11,421 nt of DNA from assembly GCA_938091985.1 (NCBI GenBank), contig CALKOE010000253.1:1-11421 (forward strand), given 5' to 3'. The notes under the pieces are model-generated. The model searched no databases. It was not told where the DNA came from and saw nothing but the letters and a program-made list of their open reading frames with translations. Below are positions 5,894 to 11,421 of the stretch, piece by piece (position 1 is the first letter of the stretch; every line of letters starts with the position of its first letter). The translations under genes and the position numbers were made by a program. The stretch is from an uncultured Acidimicrobiales bacterium (GTDB lineage Bacteria > Actinomycetota > Acidimicrobiia > Acidimicrobiales > Aldehydirespiratoraceae).

Positions 5894-7026
5894 GACGACG
5901 TGTCGTCATCGTGGCTCTCGCCCTGGCAGCCGCCGCGTGCGGCGACGACGCCGGCGACGCGACGCCAGCAACCACAGCTCCCACAACCACCGCGTCAACG
6001 ACCACAGCGCCGACCACTACTGCGCCAGCCGACCCCGTCTCGACCGACACCACCCCAACCGACACGGGCCCGTCCGCCGCGACCAACGTCGAGGTGGCGA
6101 CGATCAACGTCCTCCACGGCATCGCGCCGCCGATCTCGGGCTGCGAGGAATACACCGACCAGTGCAATGTCGAGGCACGCGTCCAGATCCTCTGGGACTA
6201 TCTCGAGACCGACGTCGGCTGCCCGGAGATCATCGCCCTGCAAGAGATCGCCCTGCGCTGGTTCGAGGTCGTACCCGAGCGGCTCCCCGACCTGTGCGAC
6301 GGCACCCATGTGCTGCTCACCGACAACCTCAGCCTGTTGGACCAGGAGATGATCCTCACCTCGTTGCCCGTGATCGACCACGCCCGAGTCGAGCTCGCCG
6401 GAGCGCCGGTGTGGTCCGCCCACTGGGCCCAGCTCGAGGGCGACGACGGCTTGGTCATCGACGTCTACGGCACCCACTACGCGAGCAGCTCGTTCAACCC
6501 GCCATGTAGCCCCGACGCACCGGCGACCACGTGTCATGTCGATTGTCCGACCGATTCCCTCCTCGGCGACTGTCACCCGTTCGAGACACTGGCGTTCCTC
6601 GACGATCGCGGCGCACCCGGGTCCCTCCAGCTCGTGATCGGCGACCTCAACAAAGAGATCGACGAACCCCGGATCCAGACCCTCATCGGTGCCGGTTTCA
6701 TCGACACACATCTCGCCGCGGGCAATCCGGAGTGCCCCGAAGAAGGTGGACCCGAATGCACCAGCGGCATCGGCATCGGCAACGGCGTCGACACCGACTA
6801 CGACGGCCTCGATGTGGCCGACAGCCTCCCGTCGCGCCGAATCGATTTCGTGCTCGCCCGACCGCCCGAGGGTTGCGAGCTGCTCGTCGACTCGGGTGAT
6901 GCCGACGGCGACGGCACTCACACCGGCGGGTGGGCCAACACACCACTCACCGAGCCGTTCGAGGGCCTCTACTGGCCGTCGGATCACACGGGTGTGCAGG
7001 CCGACGTCGGCATCAAATGTGCGTGA
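5890..7026 (+). CDS. Endonuclease/exonuclease/phosphatase (DNase I-like) family lipoprotein
   Basis: A 378-aa product starting at GTG 5890 within GTGA, overlapping the MBL stop. The short signal peptide ends at the lipobox-like AAAAC (C17), so the protein is probably lipid-anchored outside the membrane. A Thr/Pro-rich tether (about 24-62) leads to an EEP domain with the usual motifs: ATINVLHG with N73, ALQE with E119, GTHY with H196, GDLN with D252 and N254, RIDFV with D319, and PSDH with D365/H366. This fold cleaves phosphodiester or phosphomonoester bonds in nucleic acids, lipids or inositol phosphates, using a divalent metal. Which of these applies is not visible. The mature part has 12 cysteines besides the lipid one, suggesting disulfides outside the cell. 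Two acidic loops, DTDYDGLD (301-308) and DADGDG (337-342), resemble calcium-binding loops. Confidence 0.9.
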   Translation: MRRRVVIVALALAAAACGDDAGDATPATTAPTTTASTTTAPTTTAPADPVSTDTTPTDTGPSAATNVEVATINVLHGIAPPISGCEEYTDQCNVEARVQILWDYLETDVGCPEIIALQEIALRWFEVVPERLPDLCDGTHVLLTDNLSLLDQEMILTSLPVIDHARVELAGAPVWSAHWAQLEGDDGLVIDVYGTHYASSSFNPPCSPDAPATTCHVDCPTDSLLGDCHPFETLAFLDDRGAPGSLQLVIGDLNKEIDEPRIQTLIGAGFIDTHLAAGNPECPEEGGPECTSGIGIGNGVDTDYDGLDVADSLPSRRIDFVLARPPEGCELLVDSGDADGDGTHTGGWANTPLTEPFEGLYWPSDHTGVQADVGIKCA

Positions 7027-7052
7027 CCCGTCGCGACGGGATCATCTAGCTT
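7023..7052 (+). promoter_or_regulatory. Candidate promoter for the class V aminotransferase gene
   Basis: GTGACC (7023-7028, four matches to TTGACA) and TAGCTT (7047-7052) are 18 bp apart, and the -10 ends 6 nt before ATG 7059. The geometry matches the promoter before 5003 exactly. The -35 overlaps the end of the upstream gene. No Shine-Dalgarno site is seen. Confidence 0.45.
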
Positions 7053-7058
7053 CTCGCC

Positions 7059-8243
7059 ATGTCCCCCTCTCCGATCGACGTCGCCCGCGCGCGAGCTGAC
7101 ACCTCCGGATGCCGCGATCTCATCCATTTCAACAACGCCGGAGCCGCGCTGCCTGCCGACATCGTGCTGCGTACTCAGATCGAACACCTCGAACTCGAGG
7201 CGCGGATCGGTGGCTACGAGGCCCACGACGCCGCGACAGAGCGCATCTCGGCCATCTACGCCTCGGTCGCCCGACTCGTCAACGGCTCTGTCTCCGAGAT
7301 CGCGCTGTCCACCAGCAATACGGCCGTGCTCGACATGTTCGTCTACTCATTGCCGTGGGCCGCCGGCGACCGCATCCTCACCACCCAATCGGAATATGGC
7401 GCGAACTATGTCGCCTACCTCCACATCGCAGCCCGCACCGGCGCCGTGGTCGAGGTGGTCCCGAACAACGAGGCCGGCGAGCTCGATGTCGACGCACTCG
7501 AGCGCATGATCGACGACCGGGTGAAACTGATCTCGGTCAATCACGTGCCCACCAACGGCGGGCTCGTCAACCCCGCCGCTGCCATCGGCAAGGTCGCCAA
7601 CGCTCATGGCATCCCCTACTTGCTCGACGCCTGTCAGTCCGCGGGACAGATCCCGCTCGACGTCGAAGCAATCGGATGCGACGCCCTCACGGCCACTGGT
7701 CGCAAGTTCGTGCGCGGACCACGCGGCACCGCATTCCTGTGGGTCCGCCAGTCACTGCTCGAGACGATCGACCCGATCACGATCGACCACGACGCCGCCA
7801 CCTGGACCAGCCCCACCACCTATGAGCTCAAGCCTGATGCATCACGCTTCGAGGTGTGGGAGAAGGGCTGGGCCGGGCTGCTCGGTCTCGGCGCGGCGAT
7901 CGACTACGCACTCGACTGGGGACTGGACAACATCCAGGACCGCATCGTTGAGGTCGCCGAATCGCTGCGAACACGGCTGACCGACGAAGTGCCCGATGCC
8001 GAGGTCCGCGATCTCGGGACGAATCGCTGCGGCATCGTGACGTTCTCGCTCGGCGACCGAGACCTGCCCACGCTCAAGACCGAGCTGCAGCAGCAGGGCA
8101 TCAACGTGAGCATCGTGCCACCAGCCAGCGCATTGCTCGACACCATGGCCCGTGATCTCCCACCCCTGATCCGAGCCTCGCTGCACATCTACAACACCCA
8201 CGACGAGATCGATGCCCTGATCAGCGCCCTCGGGGCGGGTTGA
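7059..8243 (+). CDS. Class V aminotransferase-fold PLP-dependent enzyme (cysteine desulfurase/lyase-like)
   Basis: A 394-aa fold-type I PLP enzyme of the class V group. Visible landmarks are FNNAGAALP near the N-terminus (24-32), DACQSAGQIPLDV with D190 for the pyridinium nitrogen (190-202), GRKFVRGPRGTAFLWV with K216 as the likely PLP lysine (214-229), and IRASLHIYNT with R372 as the likely substrate-carboxylate arginine (371-380). The segment HLELEARIGGYEAHDAA (43-59) is reminiscent of EgtE-type hercynylcysteine sulfoxide lyases and related C-S lyases. No other ergothioneine gene is in view, so I do not assign egtE. A selenocysteine lyase, cysteine desulfurase or isopenicillin N epimerase-like role is also possible. 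The gene lies 32 nt after the EEP gene with its own probable promoter. The length is normal and all key residues are present, so it should be active. Confidence 0.88.
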   Translation: MSPSPIDVARARADTSGCRDLIHFNNAGAALPADIVLRTQIEHLELEARIGGYEAHDAATERISAIYASVARLVNGSVSEIALSTSNTAVLDMFVYSLPWAAGDRILTTQSEYGANYVAYLHIAARTGAVVEVVPNNEAGELDVDALERMIDDRVKLISVNHVPTNGGLVNPAAAIGKVANAHGIPYLLDACQSAGQIPLDVEAIGCDALTATGRKFVRGPRGTAFLWVRQSLLETIDPITIDHDAATWTSPTTYELKPDASRFEVWEKGWAGLLGLGAAIDYALDWGLDNIQDRIVEVAESLRTRLTDEVPDAEVRDLGTNRCGIVTFSLGDRDLPTLKTELQQQGINVSIVPPASALLDTMARDLPPLIRASLHIYNTHDEIDALISALGAG

Positions 8244-8293
8244 TCAGCCAGCTCTGCTAGCGCTTCACGAAATGAGCGGCGACACTCGGACTG

Positions 8294-9082
8294 ATGAAGC
8301 CCGTGCCTGTCACCAAGTGGAAGCGCCGCCGCCTCTCTGCGGCCAAACGCCTCCTGTACTCGCAGCTACTCATGAAGGACGCCATCCTGGTTGCCTTCGG
8401 TCGGGCCAAGCCGCTGGTGCGGTTCACGGTCGAGAACGATCCACCGTCGGTCTATCTCAACTTTGCGGTGCGACAGGACCAGGTGGAGGCGTTCGAGCGC
8501 CACATCGCCGTCCCAATGCCGCTGGCACCGATGCGCTGCATCGAAGGCGACGAGCCGTACTACTGCCTCACCCTCAACATGTATCGGGTGTCGGGCCTGG
8601 CCACCGGCATTCGGGCCGAATGGTCGACCTACGTCCACGATGCCGACGGTGTACCCCGCTACATCGTGGTCGACGCCGAGTGTGAGAAGGGCACCCTCGA
8701 CTCGGTCGACGGCTTCACCGTGAAGGGCCACGCCGGCTACACCACAGATGGTGAACGGCTCTCGTTTTTTGCAGGCGCCGATGCAAACAGCGAGCTCCGT
8801 TGCGACGTCACCCTGCCTACCGATGCACCGTCGGCCACGTCGGACCGCGAATGGGTCACGGCCAACGACTACATCTACTGGCGCAACGGCGTCTGCGACC
8901 GAACCTTCTACGACGCCGGCCTCGCCGACGCCGCGATGGTCTCGATCGACCCCTCCACCGCCGAGATCACCGATGCCACGCCGTGGGCGCAGTTCATCGA
9001 GCCGGTACCGCGCAGCATGGTCGCGTTCACCAAGGCGATCGAGTTCGCGATCTCACCCTGGTGGAACATCGACGATCTGTAG
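8294..9082 (+). CDS. Conserved-looking soluble protein, function unknown (possible acetoacetate decarboxylase-like fold)
   Basis: A 262-aa protein beginning with a basic, amphipathic stretch (KWKRRRLSAAKRLLYSQLL) that has no clear signal peptide or transmembrane helix. The middle (about 70-135) alternates beta-like strands, for example YYCLTLNMYRVSGLATGIRAEW and PRYIVVDAECEKG read as short blocks, recalling the beta-cone of the acetoacetate decarboxylase superfamily. I cannot place a catalytic lysine with confidence, so this is a weak suggestion. The C-terminal part is rich in aromatic residues (YIYWRNGVCDRTFYD, SPWWNIDDL). It starts 50 nt after the aminotransferase on the same strand and may be co-transcribed with it. 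ATG 8294 is the first in-frame start and has no clear Shine-Dalgarno site. M27 (8372) is an alternative. A dyad follows the stop. Confidence 0.8.
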   Translation: MKPVPVTKWKRRRLSAAKRLLYSQLLMKDAILVAFGRAKPLVRFTVENDPPSVYLNFAVRQDQVEAFERHIAVPMPLAPMRCIEGDEPYYCLTLNMYRVSGLATGIRAEWSTYVHDADGVPRYIVVDAECEKGTLDSVDGFTVKGHAGYTTDGERLSFFAGADANSELRCDVTLPTDAPSATSDREWVTANDYIYWRNGVCDRTFYDAGLADAAMVSIDPSTAEITDATPWAQFIEPVPRSMVAFTKAIEFAISPWWNIDDL

Positions 9083-9092
9083 AAACCGACCG

Positions 9093-9139
9093 TTCTGGCG
9101 TCACATACGACCGGAAACCGGGCGGTGGTGACGCCAGAA
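9093..9139. terminator. Perfect 12-bp dyad between convergent genes, likely bidirectional terminator
   Basis: TTCTGGCGTCAC (9093-9104) and GTGACGCCAGAA (9128-9139) are exact inverted repeats around a 23-nt loop. The loop contains its own small hairpin, CCGG-aaa-CCGG (9111-9121). The dyad begins 10 nt after the plus-strand stop and lies 5 nt after the panB stop on the other strand, so it can serve both. Neither side has a convincing T-run (only GGTTTC leftward). Termination without a U-tract is the simplest reading. Confidence 0.6.
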
Positions 9140-9144
9140 TGAAG

Positions 9145-9993
9145 TTACCCCGCGCCGTAGAGGTGGAGTTCCTCGGCCTCTTCGTCGGCCATGTGGTAGC
9201 TCTCGTCGTGGTTCGGGAATGAACCCGAGCGCACATCAGCGGCATACGCCTTGATGGCTTCGACCGACTGACCCTTGATGTCGGCGTAGCGACGCACGAA
9301 CTTGGGAACGAAGCGATCTTCGATGCCGAGGAGGTCGTGGTAGACGAGCACCTGGCCGTCGCAATGGGACCCGGCGCCGATGCCGATCGTGGGAATGTCG
9401 ACCGCTTCGGTGACCATCTCGGCGACGCGAACGGGCACGCCTTCGAGCACCACGGCAAAGCAGCCGGCGTGGGCGAGCGACTTGGCGGCCTGCACGAGCT
9501 TGCGGGCGTGTTCGGCCTGCTTGCCCTGCACCTTGAAGCCGCCCATCGCGTGAATCGATTGGGGGGTGAGGCCGATGTGGCCCATCACGGGGATCTCCGC
9601 ATCGATGATCTGCTCGATCATCGGGAGCCGCTTGCGACCGCCCTCGAGCTTCACGGAGTGGGCACCGGCTCGCATGAGCTTGGCCGCGTTCTCAACGGTC
9701 TCCTGAGGAGAGACGTGGTAACTCATCCACGGCATGTCGCCAACGATGTGGCAATCAGGCTTGGCCCGCGCCACCGCGGCGGTGTGGTGGCACATGTCGT
9801 CGGTCGTCACCTGGAGGGTGTCGTCGTAGCCGAGCACGACCATCGCAAGGCTGTCGCCCACGAGGATGAGGTCGGCGCCGGCTTCGCTCGCCATCCGCGC
9901 ACCGGGCGCGTCGTAGGCGGTGACCATGACCAACGGTTCTTTGCCATCACGGGTCTTGTGAGCGGCAATCGCAGGGGCGGTGAGTTTGCCCAT
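9145..9993 (-). CDS. panB: 3-methyl-2-oxobutanoate hydroxymethyltransferase (ketopantoate hydroxymethyltransferase)
   Basis: PanB transfers a hydroxymethyl group from 5,10-methylene-tetrahydrofolate to alpha-ketoisovalerate, making ketopantoate, the first committed step to pantothenate and coenzyme A. From ATG 9993 it has 282 aa, close to the usual 264-280. Signature blocks are MVTAYDAPGARMASEAGAD, LVGDSLAMVVLGYDDT with D47 for the metal, DMPWMSY with D86, HSVKLEGG with K115 and E117, PVMGHIGLTPQS, VVLEGVP with the catalytic Glu (184), and IGIGAGSHCDGQVLVYHDLLG. The start is set by AAAGGAG 6 nt upstream of ATG 9993. The frame remains open to 10071, but those 26 extra residues are not PanB-like and run toward the divergent promoter. 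No panC or panD is in view. It is transcribed divergently from the histidine kinase gene. Confidence 0.97.
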   Translation of the reverse strand: MGKLTAPAIAAHKTRDGKEPLVMVTAYDAPGARMASEAGADLILVGDSLAMVVLGYDDTLQVTTDDMCHHTAAVARAKPDCHIVGDMPWMSYHVSPQETVENAAKLMRAGAHSVKLEGGRKRLPMIEQIIDAEIPVMGHIGLTPQSIHAMGGFKVQGKQAEHARKLVQAAKSLAHAGCFAVVLEGVPVRVAEMVTEAVDIPTIGIGAGSHCDGQVLVYHDLLGIEDRFVPKFVRRYADIKGQSVEAIKAYAADVRSGSFPNHDESYHMADEEAEELHLYGAG

Positions 9994-10093
9994 GTCTGAC
10001 TCCTTTCCCGTCCAGCGCACGAGGCTGCCGGCGGTGACACCAATGGTAGCGGGACCTTGATCCCAGCTCAATACCCACTCTCGCGGAGCCGCC

Positions 10094-10099
10094 TACGCT
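10094..10099 (+). promoter_or_regulatory. Candidate -10 element for the histidine kinase gene
   Basis: TACGCT ends 6 nt before GTG 10106, the same spacing as at 5003 and 7059. No good -35 lies 17-18 bp upstream. No Shine-Dalgarno site is seen, so a leaderless GTG start is plausible. The region 9994-10105 is shared with the divergent panB promoter. Confidence 0.35.
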
Positions 10100-10105
10100 G
10101 CCGAT

Positions 10106-11266
10106 GTGGCCATTTCGATCCCCTCCGGTCCCGCCGACCTCGTGCCGACGGACCGCTCGCTCGAGATCGGCGTGCTTCGCGGGATCGTCGCCTACCGCTG
10201 GCTGACCATTGCGTGGGCGACGTTGGCCGTGGTCTTCCAGCGTGACCACCTCACCCGCGAAGGTCTCGCCATTCTCGCGCTGGGCGCCGCGATCGCGTTC
10301 ACGGCCTGGTCGACCCTGGCCGCCCGCAATGACGCCGGCTGGCTCATCCGCAGATCAGCCGTGGTGATCGAGACATCGCTCGGCGTGAGCCTGCTGCTCC
10401 TCGACGGCGTGATCTGGGGCGGAGTCCCATTCGAGACCCGACGCCAATCACTGCCGTGGGCCTGGCCCCACGCGGCGATTCTCACCGCTGCGGCCGTCTT
10501 CGGAATGCGTCCCGCGCTGGCCGTGGCCGGCGTGCTCGCGGCCAGCAGCTGGTGGGGTGAGCTCGAAGTGCGCGGCGGCCAAGACAGCTGGGTGGGTGTC
10601 GGGTCGAAGTCGGCGTTGTACTTCCTCGCCGCGATCGGCACCGCGCTCGTCATGCGCCGGCTCCGGGTTGCCTCGACACAGATCTCCGCGGCCCGGGCCC
10701 GAGAGGAGATGGCCGCAACACTGCACGATGGCGTGTTGCAGACCTTGGCCGTGATCCAGAGACGCAGCGACGACGAGGAGCTGGTCGACCTCGCCCGCCG
10801 CCAGGACCGCGAGCTCCGTTCCCATCTCTGGGGTACGCCGGCGGACCAGGACGGCTTCGAAGCGGCGGTCGCGCTGGCGGCCACCCGCGCCGCCGACGGA
10901 TACGACCTCGCGGTGCAGAGCCTGCTGCCCGACGACTTGCCCTCACTCCCCAAGGAGATCGAACACGCACTCGGCGGCGCCGTGGCCGAGGCGATCACCA
11001 ACGCGTCCAAACACGCACAAGCGAGTCGCGTCGTGGTCTACGCCGAGCCGCTCGACGACGATGCCGACGGACACCTCGTGTTCTGCTCGGTGAACGACGA
11101 CGGCCAGGGCTTCGACGTCGAGACCACGCCGCCCGGGCAGGGGATGCGCCACTCGATCCAGGATCGGATCGAGGCGGTGGGCGGACGAGTCGAGATCAGC
11201 TCATCCCCCGCCTCCGGCACCGAAGTGCGATTCTGGGTCGGCGGAAGGACACCACGACATGGATGA
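10106..11266 (+). CDS. Membrane sensor histidine kinase, NarL/DesK (HisKA_3) type
   Basis: A 386-aa two-component kinase. The N-terminal half has about five hydrophobic segments (roughly 28-45, 54-72, 84-104, 122-148, 166-184) with no large extracellular domain, so the signal is probably sensed in or at the membrane. The dimerisation domain carries ATLHDGVLQTL with H207 as phospho-acceptor, the LHDxVxQ form of the HisKA_3 class. The ATPase domain has the N-box AEAITNASKHA (N299), NDDGQGFD (330-337) and GQGMRHSIQDRIEAVGG (344-360). The start is GTG 10106; the ATG two bases earlier is out of frame. The 3' end overlaps the response-regulator start by 8 nt. The arrangement resembles MacS-like kinases of actinobacteria, but the signal is unknown. 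Confidence 0.93.
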   Translation: MAISIPSGPADLVPTDRSLEIGVLRGIVAYRWLTIAWATLAVVFQRDHLTREGLAILALGAAIAFTAWSTLAARNDAGWLIRRSAVVIETSLGVSLLLLDGVIWGGVPFETRRQSLPWAWPHAAILTAAAVFGMRPALAVAGVLAASSWWGELEVRGGQDSWVGVGSKSALYFLAAIGTALVMRRLRVASTQISAARAREEMAATLHDGVLQTLAVIQRRSDDEELVDLARRQDRELRSHLWGTPADQDGFEAAVALAATRAADGYDLAVQSLLPDDLPSLPKEIEHALGGAVAEAITNASKHAQASRVVVYAEPLDDDADGHLVFCSVNDDGQGFDVETTPPGQGMRHSIQDRIEAVGGRVEISSSPASGTEVRFWVGGRTPRHG

Positions 11267-11421
11267 GAATGCGCCGGCTGAACTGACCCATGTGCGGGTG
11301 GTCATCGCCGACGACCACACGATCTGGCGATCGGGTGTGCGCGCCGATCTCGGCGACAACTTCACCGTGGTGGGAGAGGCCGCTGACGGCGGTGAAGCCA
11401 TCGCGGCGATCGATCGCCACA
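11259..11421 (+). CDS. Partial response regulator, NarL/FixJ-type receiver
   Basis: Only the first 54 codons are visible before the window ends. After a short N-terminal lead (MDENAPAELTH) it reads VRVVIADDHTIWRSGVRADL, the beta-1 strand, acidic pair (D18, D19) and alpha-1 of a receiver domain, then FTVVGEAADGGEAI, the typical beta-2/alpha-2 of NarL-family regulators. The phospho-acceptor aspartate and the LuxR-type DNA-binding helix-turn-helix would lie beyond the edge. The ATG overlaps the kinase stop by 8 nt, so the two are a coupled cognate pair. Confidence 0.9.
   Translation, partial: MDENAPAELTHVRVVIADDHTIWRSGVRADLGDNFTVVGEAADGGEAIAAIDRH

Noticed and set aside
5995..6987. Minus-strand open frame of 330 codons
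   Set aside because: It is antisense to the EEP gene, whose catalytic motifs are intact on the plus strand.
8272..8685. Open frame from ATG 8272
   Set aside because: It overlaps the 262-aa gene in another frame and gives an Arg/His-rich product without recognisable features.
9994..10071. N-terminal extension of PanB from 10071
   Set aside because: AAAGGAG 6 nt before ATG 9993 and the normal PanB length favour the shorter form.
10104..10106. ATG two bases before the kinase start
   Set aside because: It is out of frame with the kinase. GTG 10106 opens the frame containing all kinase motifs.

Overview
The window looks like chromosomal DNA from a high-GC actinobacterium (Actinomycetota). Three things suggest this: strongly GC-biased third codon positions, the conserved gene order rpsF-ssb-rpsR-rplI-dnaB, and several starts with a TANNNT hexamer 6-7 nt upstream, as in leaderless transcripts. 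The Cys-free, tailed bS18 and the style of the lipoproteins make me lean to Acidimicrobiia (Ilumatobacter-like), but that is inference. No transposase, integrase, phage gene, tRNA or rRNA is visible.

Left part, minus strand (about 1-4685). Transcribed right to left are rpsF (bS6), ssb, rpsR (bS18), rplI (bL9), then a 211-nt gap, then dnaB (replicative helicase), an MscS-type channel whose start overlaps the dnaB stop, and a secreted or membrane-anchored unknown that runs off the left edge. The rpsF-rplI genes are tightly packed (17 nt, 51 nt, then a 4-nt ATGA overlap). The rplI-dnaB gap holds a GC-rich hairpin just after rplI and a cluster of DnaA-box-like CTGTGGA / TTGTACACA motifs, so dnaB probably has its own control.

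Divergent spacer (4686-5002). It holds the rpsF leader, with a near-perfect Shine-Dalgarno site and a GC-rich hairpin, then seven head-to-tail copies of a 17-bp repeat, then a promoter for the rightward genes.

Middle, plus strand (5003-9082). A Tat-type metallo-beta-lactamase-fold lipoprotein overlaps by GTGA a cysteine-rich DNase I-like (EEP) lipoprotein. Both have Thr/Pro-rich tethers, so they look like a co-expressed pair of surface metallohydrolases. Next come a class V PLP-dependent aminotransferase-like enzyme with its own promoter and a 262-aa protein I cannot assign firmly.

Right part. A 12-bp perfect dyad separates the plus-strand genes from panB (pantothenate synthesis, minus strand). 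Divergent from panB is a NarL-type two-component pair: a multi-pass membrane histidine kinase and a response regulator cut by the right edge.

The best candidates for something undescribed are the 17-bp repeat array beside the ribosomal-protein operon, the long acidic tail on bS18, the DnaA-box-like cluster before dnaB, and the paired MBL/EEP lipoproteins. No gene set here clearly forms a new defence or mobile system.
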